NCBI GenBank assembly: GCA_033856515.1
Contig: JAWVEY010000055.1
Span: 20,685 to 84,684 of the forward strand
Direction of reading: 5' to 3'
From: JALZKA01 sp033856515
Lineage (GTDB): Bacteria > Actinomycetota > Thermoleophilia > Solirubrobacterales > 70-9
Length of the DNA stretch: 64,000 nt
Shown: positions 55,123-63,321 of the stretch, in pieces
Layout of the letters: each line of letters opens with the position of its first letter
How positions within the stretch are numbered: position 1 is the stretch's first letter
The notes under the pieces: model-generated
Database searches by the model: none
The model's input: only the letters and a program-made list of their open reading frames with translations
What the model was told of the DNA's origin: nothing
Program-made: the position numbers and the translations under genes

Positions 55123-55781
55123 AGCTCGGAAAGGGCCGCGGCCGTGAGCGGCGCCCGCTTCGGATCGTCGGCGAGGATGGAGGACAGCGCCTCCAGGTCA
55201 TCAGGGGTGTCGAGGTCCAGCGCCAGCGAGGGAAGGTCGAGGAGCTCCGCGTTGTAGCCCGCGCTGCCAGCTCGGTCGAGGTGACGTTCGCAGCTCCCGG
55301 GGCCGAAGGCGGGCCCGATCGCGTCGCCCGGACATAGGAAGAGCCCGTTGGTGCCCGTCCCGTGGCGGTCGGCGGCAACGCCGACCGTGCCCTCGGCGAA
55401 GGCTGAGAGAGCGCTGTCGAGCTCGGCGGGCTCGAGGAGGGGGCAGTCGCCCGGGAGCATTGCGGTGCAAGTCGCTCCGAGAGCCTTCGCCCGGACGATC
55501 CCGAGCGTCGCGGCCTCAGAGTGGCCGTGGTCGGTGGGGTCACGAAGCACCTCGAGGGGCGTGTTGACGCGCTTCGCGCGCTCCATCGCGACCTTCTCGG
55601 CGCGGCCCTCGCCGGTCACGACGATCACGCGCTCGATCTCGCGCGAGCGGTCGAGCGCGACGAGGACGTCGGCGAGCATTGCCCGCAGGATGGCGGCGCG
55701 CCCGGGTGGCCCGATCGTCTCGACGAGGCGCGTCTTCGCGTTCGCGAAGCGCTTCACCGGGAGGATGACCGTGGCCCTCAA
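55119..55781 (-). CDS. fbiD: Phospholactate/phosphoenolpyruvate guanylyltransferase (CofC/FbiD)
   Basis: The 220-residue nucleotidyltransferase has LPVKRFANAKTRL at the N-terminus, MLPGDCPLLEPAELDSAL with the metal-binding Asp and DRHGTGTNGLFL, all characteristic of CofC. It activates 2-phospho-L-lactate or phosphoenolpyruvate with GTP for transfer to FO by FbiA. In actinobacteria phosphoenolpyruvate is usually the substrate; PEP carboxykinase at 12.5 kb could supply it. It overlaps cofD by four bases and cofE by four bases. Confidence 0.93.
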   Translation of the reverse strand: MRATVILPVKRFANAKTRLVETIGPPGRAAILRAMLADVLVALDRSREIERVIVVTGEGRAEKVAMERAKRVNTPLEVLRDPTDHGHSEAATLGIVRAKALGATCTAMLPGDCPLLEPAELDSALSAFAEGTVGVAADRHGTGTNGLFLCPGDAIGPAFGPGSCERHLDRAGSAGYNAELLDLPSLALDLDTPDDLEALSSILADDPKRAPLTAAALSEL

Positions 55782-56716
55782 GTCAGCCCTTCGGCCCAGT
55801 CGAGGATGCGGTCCGCCAGCGCGACTCGGCCCTTCTCGCCGTCCATGAGCGTCGGGCAGACGAGCGCTTCGAGTCCCTCGGGGGGCGGGTCGGGGTCGCC
55901 CTCGTCCACGACGATCCCGTCAAGGAGCCCTGCGTAGAGGGAGGCGAATCCGGCGGCGCTGACCGGACGCCCGACGGCTTCCATGAACGCCTCGGTCGGG
56001 CCCTTGATCGCCCGGCCGGCGACGAACGGGCTGACGGCGATGACCGGGGCGGGCGAGGTCGCGATCGCCTCGCGCATGCCCGGGACGGCCAGGATCGGCC
56101 CGATCGAGATCACCGGGTTGGAGGGGCCGATCACGATCAGGTCGGCTTCGGCGAGCGCCGCGAGTACCTCCGGCGTGGGGCGCGCCTCGGCCAGGCCGTC
56201 GACCTCGACGCCTTCGATCGGCGCCTTCCCCTCGTCGAGGATGAGGAACTCCTGGAGGCCGCGCCGGCCGGTAGGCGTCATGACGGCGGTGCGCACAGGC
56301 TCCTCACACATCGGCAGGACGCGCCCGAGGACTCCCAGCCCGCTCGCGATCTGCGATTGGGCGGCGGTGAGCGTGCCGCCCTCGGCCACGAAGTGGGTGC
56401 GGTAGAGGCAAGTCGCGAGGTCTCGGTCCGAGAGGCTGAACCACCCGGGAGCGCCAAGGGCGGTGAGCTGCTCGTGCACGACGAAGCCGTCGCCCTCGAT
56501 CCCCCAGCCGCGCTCCTCGTCAATGAGTCCCGCGAGCCAGTAGGTGCAGAGGTCCGGGTCGGGCGAGACGTGGAGGCCGTGGATCTCGCAATCGTCGGCG
56601 GTGTTCGCGATGACGGCTACATCGGTATCCAGAAGCGTGTGCAACCCTGCCGCCAGCTTCGCGCCGCCGGTACCACCGGCGAGGATGGCGACGCTCCCGG
56701 GAGGGGTCACTCCCAA
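55778..56716 (-). CDS. fbiA: 2-phospho-lactate/enolpyruvyl transferase (CofD/FbiA)
   Basis: The 312-residue enzyme transfers the activated phosphoacid to FO to give F420-0 or dehydro-F420-0. LAGGTGGAKLAAGLH at the N-terminus, AVIANTADDCEIHGLHVSPD and GPSNPVISIGPILAVPGMREAI are diagnostic. It acts in the cytoplasm. It overlaps the npdG gene by ten bases and the CofC gene by four, so the three are translationally coupled. Confidence 0.94.
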   Translation of the reverse strand: MGVTPPGSVAILAGGTGGAKLAAGLHTLLDTDVAVIANTADDCEIHGLHVSPDPDLCTYWLAGLIDEERGWGIEGDGFVVHEQLTALGAPGWFSLSDRDLATCLYRTHFVAEGGTLTAAQSQIASGLGVLGRVLPMCEEPVRTAVMTPTGRRGLQEFLILDEGKAPIEGVEVDGLAEARPTPEVLAALAEADLIVIGPSNPVISIGPILAVPGMREAIATSPAPVIAVSPFVAGRAIKGPTEAFMEAVGRPVSAAGFASLYAGLLDGIVVDEGDPDPPPEGLEALVCPTLMDGEKGRVALADRILDWAEGLT

Positions 56717-57393
56717 TGGTCAGCGTCGGGCAGCCCGGTCACCCGGATGCCCGCGTGGACCTTGTAGCGGACGTTGATCGAGATCAGGAGCGGCGTGAGC
56801 TGCTCGACGATCCGCGCCATCTCGAGCGGCCCGGCATTCACGGCGCGCAGGCCGGGGATGGCTTCGACGAGCGCGGCCACCTTCGCCTTGTCGGCCTTTC
56901 GCTCGCCGCAGATCAGGACGTCCTCGTCCAGAATCGATTGCCGGTTGGCAAGCTCGGGCGCGCCGACCGTGTGGAAGGCGGCGACGACTGTCACTCCGTC
57001 GGGGACCATCTCCTGGGCTTGCTGGGCCGCGGACCCCTGCCAGACCCCGAGGGTGCGAGTCGCCTTGCCGGAGACGGCGGCAGCGAGCGGGACGGTGCAG
57101 TCGACCAGGAGCTGGCCGGATTCGAGCGAGTCCTTCAGGTTCGTGAGGTTCTCGGACTGCGCGCGGAACGGCACGGTGAGGATCACGACTGGTCCCTGCT
57201 TTGCCGCCTCGGCGTTCGACATGCCCTCGATCTCTGCGTCCGGCACGGCGTCGGAGAGCTTCTTCGCGGCCTCGGCTGCGCGTTCCTCATCGCGCGAGCC
57301 GAGGACGACCGCGCGGCCAGCCAGCGCCCAGCGCAGAGCGAGCCCGTAGCCGAGCGCGCCGGTGCCGCCGATGATCGGGATCGCCTCTGGCAT
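56707..57393 (-). CDS. npdG: NADPH:F420 oxidoreductase (NpdG/Fno)
   Basis: The 228-residue Rossmann protein has PIIGGTGALGYGLALRWALAGRAVVLGSRDEERA, the NADP-binding start typical of NpdG, and GLRAVNAGPLEMARIVEQLTPLLISIN near the C-terminus. It exchanges hydride between NADPH and F420 and would keep the coenzyme reduced for the LLM enzyme at 27.4 kb and others. It is the first gene of the F420 operon; a TAGACT hexamer nine bases before the ATG suggests a leaderless transcript. Confidence 0.9.
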   Translation of the reverse strand: MPEAIPIIGGTGALGYGLALRWALAGRAVVLGSRDEERAAEAAKKLSDAVPDAEIEGMSNAEAAKQGPVVILTVPFRAQSENLTNLKDSLESGQLLVDCTVPLAAAVSGKATRTLGVWQGSAAQQAQEMVPDGVTVVAAFHTVGAPELANRQSILDEDVLICGERKADKAKVAALVEAIPGLRAVNAGPLEMARIVEQLTPLLISINVRYKVHAGIRVTGLPDADHWE

Positions 57394-57402
57394 CGGCGCC
57401 GC

Positions 57403-57408
57403 AGTCTA
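57403..57408 (-). promoter_or_regulatory. -10-like hexamer of the F420 operon
   Basis: TAGACT on the minus strand lies nine bases before the npdG ATG at 57393. The divergent SDR gene has TATGCT at 57429-57434, so a 49-base gap holds both promoters. Confidence 0.45.
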
Positions 57409-57428
57409 TGTAGGAGACCGCGAATACA

Positions 57429-57434
57429 TATGCT
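57429..57434 (+). promoter_or_regulatory. -10-like hexamer of the SDR gene
   Basis: TATGCT lies eight bases before the ATG at 57443. Confidence 0.45.
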
Positions 57435-57442
57435 GCGGCTCG

Positions 57443-58177
57443 ATGAGGCTCGAGGGACGAAAGGCGCTCGTGACCGGGGGTGCCAGCGGCATCGGCGCCG
57501 CTACGGCTCGCCGGCTCGCCGCCGAAGGCGCCAAGGTCGTGATCGGCGACATCAACACTGAAGGCGCCGAAGCGGTCGCCGCCGAGATCTCCGCGGACGC
57601 AGCCCACCTCGATGTGACCGACCCCGAGTCGTCGATCGCACTGGCCGAGGCTCACGGCCCGTTCTCGATTCTTGTGAACAACGCCGGCACGGACGAGTTC
57701 GGCTTCTTCGCCGACACCGACCCCGGCGTGTGGGAGCGCGTGATCGCCATCAATCTGATCGGCGTCCTGGCCTGCACCCACGCCGTCCTCCCCGGCATGC
57801 AGGACGCGGGCTACGGCCGGATCGTGAACATCTCGTCCGAGGCGGGGCGGATCGGCTCCAAGGGCTCCGTGGCCTACTCGTCGGCGAAGGGCGGCGTCCT
57901 GGGCTTCACCAAGTCGATGGCGCGTGAAGGCGCCCGCTTCGGGATCACCGTGAACGCGATCTGCCCGGGTCCGATCGAGACTCCGCTTCTGATGCAGGCG
58001 CTCGAGTTCGGGGAGATCGGCGAGAAGATCATCGGCAACATGAAGGCGGGCACGCAGCTTCGCCGCATGGGCACGCCCGACGAGGTCGCCGCGGTCGTCG
58101 CCTTCCTCTCATCGGACGACTCCTCGTACATGACCGGCGAGACGCTCGGCGTCTCCGGCGGCATGGGCATGTGCTGA
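57443..58177 (+). CDS. Short-chain dehydrogenase/reductase
   Basis: The 244-residue SDR has TGGASGIG at about residues 11-18, NNAG, the catalytic Y-S-S-A-K (VAYSSAKGG) and the C-terminal SYMTGETLGVSGGMG. This is the FabG-like class that oxidises or reduces a hydroxy/keto group with NAD(P)H. It overlaps the thioesterase gene (TGATG) and heads a run of co-directional genes up to 61964. The substrate is not identifiable. The longer open frame upstream is inside the divergent gene's promoter and is not used. Confidence 0.88.
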   Translation: MRLEGRKALVTGGASGIGAATARRLAAEGAKVVIGDINTEGAEAVAAEISADAAHLDVTDPESSIALAEAHGPFSILVNNAGTDEFGFFADTDPGVWERVIAINLIGVLACTHAVLPGMQDAGYGRIVNISSEAGRIGSKGSVAYSSAKGGVLGFTKSMAREGARFGITVNAICPGPIETPLLMQALEFGEIGEKIIGNMKAGTQLRRMGTPDEVAAVVAFLSSDDSSYMTGETLGVSGGMGMC

Positions 58178-58539
58178 TGGAGATCGGTTCCGAGCGCTCG
58201 GACACCTTCAGGGTCGAGGACCGCCTGCTCACGGACGTCGGCGGCACGATCGGGTCGAGCGTCCTCTCGACGCCGGGGATGATCGCGATGATGGAGCGGA
58301 ACTCGGCGATCCTCGCGTTCGATCAGCTGCCGGAGGGGTCGGCGACCGTCGGCTTCGAGGTGTGCGTCAAGCACGTGGCTGCCGCGCTCGAGGGCTCTGA
58401 GTGCGTGGTGCGGTCAACCCTCCAGGAGGTCGAGGACGATCGCAAGCTTCGCTTCTACGTGGAGGTGACCGAGGGCGAGCGCACGATCGGCGTCGGCACC
58501 CACGAGCGCCGCGTGATCCAGGTCGGCCAACTCGGCTGA
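58177..58539 (+). CDS. FlK-like hotdog thioesterase
   Basis: The 120-residue protein resembles fluoroacetyl-CoA-thioesterase-type hotdog proteins: VEDRLLTDVGGTIGSSVLSTPGMIAMMERN, GFEVCVKHVAAALEGSE and GTHERRVIQV. Such enzymes hydrolyse short acyl-CoA esters. It starts in the stop codon of the SDR gene (TGATG) and the HMG-CoA lyase gene follows four bases after its end, so the three are one unit. Confidence 0.75.
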   Translation: MEIGSERSDTFRVEDRLLTDVGGTIGSSVLSTPGMIAMMERNSAILAFDQLPEGSATVGFEVCVKHVAAALEGSECVVRSTLQEVEDDRKLRFYVEVTEGERTIGVGTHERRVIQVGQLG

Positions 58540-58543
58540 TCGG

Positions 58544-59470
58544 ATGGCCGCGCTTCCAACAAGCGCACGCCTGCGCGAGGTAGGGCCGCGCGACGGCTTT
58601 CAGAACGAGCCAGAGACGATCCCGACGGCGGACAAGGTGCGCCTGATCGGGATGCTGGGGGCCGCCGGATGCCGGCGCATCGAGCTGACCTCGTTCGTCC
58701 GGCCCGACGTGGTCCCGCAGCTCGCTGACGCGAATGACGTGCTCGACTCGTACGAGAAGCTCGAGGGCGTCGCCTACTCCGTCCTGATCCCGAACGAGAA
58801 GGGGCTCGACAATGCGCTCGAGCGCCGCGAGCGCTTCGACGAGGTGAACCTGTTCCTCTCGGCGTCGGAGACTCACAACCAGAAGAACGTGAATCGCTCG
58901 ATCGAAGAGTCGCTGAGTGGGCTCGAGAAGGTGATCGAGCGCTCGCTCGCAGAAGGCCTCCGAGCCGAGGGAGTGATCTCAACGTCGTTCGGCTGTCCGT
59001 ACGAGGGGCACGTCCCCCCCGAGCGGGTCTTCGGCATCGCAGAGCGCCTGCGCGAGGCCGGTTGCGAGGAGATTGCATTCGGCGACACGACGGGAATGGC
59101 CAATCCCCGCCAGGTCGGCGAGTTCTTCGCCGAAGCGCGCGACCGTCTCGCGGGAGCCGAGTTGACGGCGCACTTTCACAACACCCGCGGGCAGGGCCTC
59201 GCCAACGTTCTCGCCGCGCTAGAGCTGGGGATCGACTCGTTCGAGTCGGCCTTCGGCGAGCTCGGGGGTTGCCCCGTGCCTCCGGGGTCGACGGGGAACA
59301 TCTCATCCGAGGACCTCGTCTCGATGCTCGAGGAGATGGGCGTCGAGACCGGGATCGACCTGAACAAGCTGATCGCGGCGTCAAGCGCCGTGCAAGACGT
59401 ATTGGGCCGGCCGCTTGGAGCGCACGTTCTGCGCGCCGGCCCGGTGGACTGGCACACGACTACGAGTTAG
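58544..59470 (+). CDS. Hydroxymethylglutaryl-CoA lyase-like enzyme
   Basis: The 308-residue TIM-barrel protein has LREVGPRDGFQNEPETIPT at the start, ISTSFGCPYEGHVPPERV with the catalytic Asp/His region, AHFHNTRGQGLANVLAALELG and the C-terminal LGGCPVPPGSTGNISSEDLVSMLEEMG containing the reactive cysteine. HMG-CoA lyase cleaves HMG-CoA to acetoacetate and acetyl-CoA in leucine breakdown. With the SDR, thioesterase and 3-hydroxybutyryl-CoA dehydrogenase this suggests branched-chain or ketogenic acyl-CoA catabolism. Related 2-isopropylmalate synthase-like enzymes are less likely from the motifs. Confidence 0.87.
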   Translation: MAALPTSARLREVGPRDGFQNEPETIPTADKVRLIGMLGAAGCRRIELTSFVRPDVVPQLADANDVLDSYEKLEGVAYSVLIPNEKGLDNALERRERFDEVNLFLSASETHNQKNVNRSIEESLSGLEKVIERSLAEGLRAEGVISTSFGCPYEGHVPPERVFGIAERLREAGCEEIAFGDTTGMANPRQVGEFFAEARDRLAGAELTAHFHNTRGQGLANVLAALELGIDSFESAFGELGGCPVPPGSTGNISSEDLVSMLEEMGVETGIDLNKLIAASSAVQDVLGRPLGAHVLRAGPVDWHTTTS

Positions 59471-59479
59471 GAGTAGGAC

Positions 59480-59911
59480 ATGCCGAAACGCACAGCGACG
59501 GCGAAGTGGGAAGGGAACGTGATGGAGGGGGTCGGCACGATCGGCCTGGGAAGCGGTGCTTGGGAGGGGCCGTACTCAGCACGCTCCCGCTACGAGGACG
59601 CTCCGGAGTCGAATCCGGAAGAGCTTCTTGCTGCCGCCCACGCTGGCTGCTTCACGATGGCGCTCGCTCTGATCCTCGGGATGGCCGAACACCCGCCGGA
59701 GACACTCGACACGGAGGCTGTCGTCCATCTGCGCCAGAAGGAGGGCGGCTTCAACATCCCTGAGATCAACCTCATCGTCAGGGGCAAGGTGCCGGGCATC
59801 GACCAGGAGGAGTTTGAGAAGTACGCCGGCAGGGCGAAGAAGCACTGCCCGCTCTCGAAGGCGCTCGCCGCTGTGGAAGAGATCACCCTCGACGCGCAGC
59901 TCGAGCAATGA
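59480..59911 (+). CDS. OsmC/Ohr family peroxiredoxin
   Basis: The 143-residue protein has the two redox cysteines C57 (AAAHAGCFTMAL) and C123 (KKHCPLSKAL) of the OsmC family, and the N-terminal beta layer ATAKWEGNVMEGVGTIGLGSG. It reduces organic hydroperoxides with a dithiol partner. It begins nine bases after the HMG-CoA lyase gene, so it is probably in the same transcript, where it may protect from lipid peroxides formed during acyl-CoA turnover. Confidence 0.88.
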   Translation: MPKRTATAKWEGNVMEGVGTIGLGSGAWEGPYSARSRYEDAPESNPEELLAAAHAGCFTMALALILGMAEHPPETLDTEAVVHLRQKEGGFNIPEINLIVRGKVPGIDQEEFEKYAGRAKKHCPLSKALAAVEEITLDAQLEQ

Positions 59912-60288
59912 GAAGCGAAGCATTCAGGCGCGCAGTGGAGGCCAAGGACTTCTCGCGGGTCGAGGAGCTCTTCACCGAAGACGTCGTCTTCAAGAGCCCG
60001 GTCGTCTTCAAGCCGTACGAGGGCCGAGAGGCGCTCGGGATGATCCTTGGCGCGGTCTTGAAGGTCTTCGAGGACTTCCGCTACATCGAGCACGTGGAAA
60101 CGGGCGACGCCGCGGTGCTCGTGTTCGAAGCCCGTGCCGGGGACCGCGATCTGCAAGGCGTCGACATCCTGCGCTTCGCTGAGGACGGCAGGGTCCGCGA
60201 GATGATCGTGATGGTCCGCCCGATGAGCGGCATGCATGCGCTCGCGGATGAGATGAAGAAGATGTTGGAGGCGGCTGGAGCCGCCTAG
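59908..60288 (+). CDS. SnoaL/NTF2-like protein
   Basis: The 126-residue protein has the NTF2 fold pattern: KDFSRVEELFTEDVVFKSPVVFKPYEGREALGMILGAVLKVFEDFRYIEHVETGDAAVLVFEA then a terminal helix. It overlaps the OsmC gene (ATGA). Its ligand is unknown; the second SnoaL-like protein at 18.3 kb is only distantly similar. Confidence 0.75.
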   Translation: MRSEAFRRAVEAKDFSRVEELFTEDVVFKSPVVFKPYEGREALGMILGAVLKVFEDFRYIEHVETGDAAVLVFEARAGDRDLQGVDILRFAEDGRVREMIVMVRPMSGMHALADEMKKMLEAAGAA

Positions 60289-60333
60289 CCTAAGCTGGCC
60301 CGCCGAAACCACCTCAAGGAGCTGAGCGCAGAT

Positions 60334-61221
60334 ATGGAGATCAAGTCGGTTGGAGTCGTCGGTTGCGGCCTCATGGGTCACGGGATCGCCCAGGTGTGCG
60401 CTCAAAAGGGCGGCTGGGATGTCGTAGTCACGGACATATCCGCTGAACAGCTCGAAAAGGGCATGGCGAAGATCGACAAACAGCTAGCCCGCGCGGTCGA
60501 GAAGGGAAAGCTGGAGCAGGCCGATGCGGATGCCGTGCGTGCGCGCATCAAGACCTCCGAGGACCGCACCGATCTGGCCGACTGCGACCTCGTGATCGAG
60601 GCGATAACGGAGAACCTCGACGCGAAGCTCGAGCTCTGGTCAGAGCTCGACGGGATCGTGAAGGACGAGGCGCTGTTCGCAACGAACACCTCGTCGCTCG
60701 CGGTCGCCGATCAGGCCGCCGTGACGTCCCGCCCCGGCCAGTTCCTGGGCCTCCACTTCTTCAACCCGGTGCAAGTGATGCCACTTCTGGAGGTCGTTCG
60801 CGGCGAGGGCACTGCCGAAGAGACGGCTGAAGCGGGATTCGCTTTCGGTGACGCCCTTGGCAAGACGACGGTTGCCGCCGGCGACAACCGAGGCTTCATC
60901 GTCAACAGGCTCCTCGTCCCGTTCATGCTCGACGGGATCAATGCGTACGAGGCGGGTGTCGGCTCCGTCGAGGACATCGACGCCGCGATGATGGGCGGAG
61001 CGAGTCACCCGATGGGCCCGATCACGCTCGCCGACTTCGTGGGGCTCGACACCCTCGACTCCATCGCAAGCGTCATGCACGACTACTACGGCGAGGACCG
61101 CTTCGCGGCGCCGCCGACGCTTCGGACACTCGTCGACGCGGGTCATTACGGGCGGAAGTCAGGCCGCGGGTATTACGATTACTCGGGCGAGAAGCCCGTC
61201 GTAGTCGACCCCGGAAGCTGA
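60334..61221 (+). CDS. 3-hydroxybutyryl-CoA dehydrogenase
   Basis: The 295-residue enzyme has the NAD-binding motif SVGVVGCGLMGHGIAQVCAQ, ATNTSSLAV, the catalytic region GLHFFNPVQVMPLLEVVRG with the active His, and KSGRGYYDYSG at the end. It oxidises (S)-3-hydroxyacyl-CoA to the 3-oxoacyl-CoA. In a genome with Ccr it could also run in reverse to supply the C4 substrate of the ethylmalonyl-CoA pathway, provided a crotonase exists elsewhere. The ATG is preceded by AAGGAG. It lies 45 bases after the SnoaL-like gene. Confidence 0.9.
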   Translation: MEIKSVGVVGCGLMGHGIAQVCAQKGGWDVVVTDISAEQLEKGMAKIDKQLARAVEKGKLEQADADAVRARIKTSEDRTDLADCDLVIEAITENLDAKLELWSELDGIVKDEALFATNTSSLAVADQAAVTSRPGQFLGLHFFNPVQVMPLLEVVRGEGTAEETAEAGFAFGDALGKTTVAAGDNRGFIVNRLLVPFMLDGINAYEAGVGSVEDIDAAMMGGASHPMGPITLADFVGLDTLDSIASVMHDYYGEDRFAAPPTLRTLVDAGHYGRKSGRGYYDYSGEKPVVVDPGS

Positions 61222-61226
61222 CGATT

Positions 61227-61964
61227 GTGGAAGCCGCGGATACGCCCACGCCCCCGCCACGTGCCGGCGGCGACCCGTTGAGCGGTGAGGAGGTTCGCCG
61301 CGCGACCTTCCCCCAGGCGCTTCGCGGCTATGACCGCCAGGCCGTCCACGACATGCTGGATCGGGTGGCCGACTGGATGGAGGGCACGGCCGGTGCCGTC
61401 TCGAGCGCCACGCCTGGCGTTCGCGAGGAGTTCGCCAAGGTCGGCGAGCGGACGGCCGGCATTCTGAACGCGGCCGAGGAGGCCGCGCGTAACCTGCGCG
61501 ACGAGGCCGTCGAATATGCCGAGCGCTTGCGAGCTGATGCCGACGATGAGGCGCGTAAGGCGCGCCTGAACGCCAGCCAGAAGATGGACGAGATGGTCGC
61601 CGACGCGGAGACGAAGGCCCAGAAGATCATCGATGACGCGATCGCCCGGCGGCGACAGCTCAACCTGGCCATCTCGAGCCTGATCGATCGCAGGGACGAG
61701 ATCGCAGCGGATGCGACCAAGCTGGCCGAGGAGCTACTCGGGGCCGTCGAGGATCTTCGCTCGCCCACCCGTGGAGGAGAGCCCGTCGACTTAGCACCGG
61801 AACCGGCCGAGCCGGAGTCCGCCGAGGAGGAGATCCTGGAGCCGGAACCCGAGCCGGAGTCGGCCGAGGAGGAGATCCTCGAGCCCGAGTCGGAGGAGGG
61901 GCCGACGCTTCTGGTGGATCCCGACGCAGAGGACGAGACGCCTCCACACGGCAACGCTACGTAG
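61227..61964 (+). CDS. DivIVA-like coiled-coil protein with a repeated acidic C-terminus
   Basis: The 245-residue protein has an N-terminal segment with SGEEVRRATFPQALRGYDRQAVHDMLDRVADWME, the membrane-binding start of DivIVA-type proteins, followed by a coiled coil at about residues 70-170 and an acidic tail with the repeat EPESAEEEILEPE twice. DivIVA proteins bind curved membranes and organise polar growth or division in actinobacteria. This copy is smaller than Wag31 and may be a paralogue with a different role. The GTG start is five bases after the dehydrogenase gene. Confidence 0.7.
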   Translation: MEAADTPTPPPRAGGDPLSGEEVRRATFPQALRGYDRQAVHDMLDRVADWMEGTAGAVSSATPGVREEFAKVGERTAGILNAAEEAARNLRDEAVEYAERLRADADDEARKARLNASQKMDEMVADAETKAQKIIDDAIARRRQLNLAISSLIDRRDEIAADATKLAEELLGAVEDLRSPTRGGEPVDLAPEPAEPESAEEEILEPEPEPESAEEEILEPESEEGPTLLVDPDAEDETPPHGNAT

Positions 61965-63321
61965 CGCCGGCCACCTCAGCGGCGGCTCGCTCACCCGAGG
62001 TGATCGCGCCGTCGATGTACCCGTTCCATACCGTCGCCGTCTCGGTTCCCGCCCAGTGGACTCGGCCAACTGGCTGGCGCAGGGCGGGGCCGAAGTCGGT
62101 CCAGCCGCTCGGCCCGAACGCTCCGGAGTAGCAGCCGCGCGACCAGCGCTCGGCGGCCCAGTTGCGCTCGACGTAGCCGGCGGGGCTCAGCGCCCGTGAC
62201 CCGAAGAGCCGGCCGAAGACACGTACGACCTCGGCTTGGCGCTCGCCAGCCGACGCCGAGCCCCAGCGTCTCGCGGCTCGCCCGTCCAGGAAGCCCAGGA
62301 GGACGCCCGGCGAGCCATCGGGCGGCGTGTTGTCGAAGATCGCGTTGACGGAACCTCCGTCGGAGAGCCCCGATCCCGACAGCCCCTCAGCCCGCCAGAA
62401 CGGCTCGTCGTAGATAGCCATGCACTTGACGATTGCCCCCTGGGGCATTCGCTGGGTCATCTGGTCGCGACGCGCCGGAAGCTCGGGCTCCCAGTCGATC
62501 CGCGCCGCGAGCGTGGGGGAGACAGCGACGATCACGCGCTCGGCTTCGACCGCTAGCCCATCGGCGTCGATCCGGATCCCGGCCCCCGTGTCCTCGATCC
62601 TGCGAACGGGCGCGTGCAGCATCACCCGCTCGCCCAGTTCCTCCGCCATGCGGATGGCGACGAGCTGTGAGCCGCCGACGAATCGTGCGTCCTGAGCGCC
62701 GCCCGCCGTGTCGACGAGGGCGTCGAACCCGCCGGCCGAGTGGAGGTAGAAGAGGACGTGAAGGAGCGAGACGTCCTCGGGCTCGGTGCCGAAGACGCTG
62801 CGGATCGCAAGGCGGATGAGCATGCGCGCGCCTTTGGACGGCGCATTCAGGCTCATCCACTGGCCGAAAGTCATTGAGTCCCACTTGCGTGCGTTCGCCG
62901 CGCTCCACGGCGCGTCCAGCGGGACCTGGGATGCCATGGCGTTCATCCGCCGCCGGGCCCACTCGACCTGAAGTAGGACCGCCGGATTGATCCGCGGGAT
63001 CGTGCCGGTGTAGCGGCTGACCGAGCCTCGGTACTCGATCACGTTCTCCCCGTGGATGTGCGTGGGGTAGGTCGCGACGCCCATGCGCGAGGCCATGCCG
63101 AGGAGTGCGTGCTGTGTCGGGCCGACCCACTGGCCGCCGACCTCGACGACTTTGCCGTCGCCGATGTCGTGGTTGAGGACGCGCCCGCCCACGCGGTCGC
63201 GCGCCTCCAGGACGAGGCAGTCGATCCCTCGCGCCGTCAGGTCAAGCGCAGCCGCCAGTCCCGCGAATCCCGCGCCGACGATCGCCACCTGGGCCGATCG
63301 TGTCACCGTCGCGTCGCTCAC
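61957..63321 (-). CDS. FAD-dependent monoamine oxidase-like enzyme
   Basis: The 454-residue flavoenzyme has the dinucleotide-binding QVAIVGAGFAGLAAALDL, the second FAD motif LEARDRVGGRVL and the C-terminal GRVHWAGTETATVWNGYIDGAITSGERAAAEV typical of amine oxidases. It would oxidise an amine or related substrate with O2, giving H2O2. The GTG at 63321 starts directly before the FAD motif; the frame stays open far upstream but there it is shadowed by the divergent carboxylase gene. Its stop pairs with that of the DivIVA gene inside the palindrome CTACGTAG. Confidence 0.88.
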   Translation of the reverse strand: MSDATVTRSAQVAIVGAGFAGLAAALDLTARGIDCLVLEARDRVGGRVLNHDIGDGKVVEVGGQWVGPTQHALLGMASRMGVATYPTHIHGENVIEYRGSVSRYTGTIPRINPAVLLQVEWARRRMNAMASQVPLDAPWSAANARKWDSMTFGQWMSLNAPSKGARMLIRLAIRSVFGTEPEDVSLLHVLFYLHSAGGFDALVDTAGGAQDARFVGGSQLVAIRMAEELGERVMLHAPVRRIEDTGAGIRIDADGLAVEAERVIVAVSPTLAARIDWEPELPARRDQMTQRMPQGAIVKCMAIYDEPFWRAEGLSGSGLSDGGSVNAIFDNTPPDGSPGVLLGFLDGRAARRWGSASAGERQAEVVRVFGRLFGSRALSPAGYVERNWAAERWSRGCYSGAFGPSGWTDFGPALRQPVGRVHWAGTETATVWNGYIDGAITSGERAAAEVAGAT

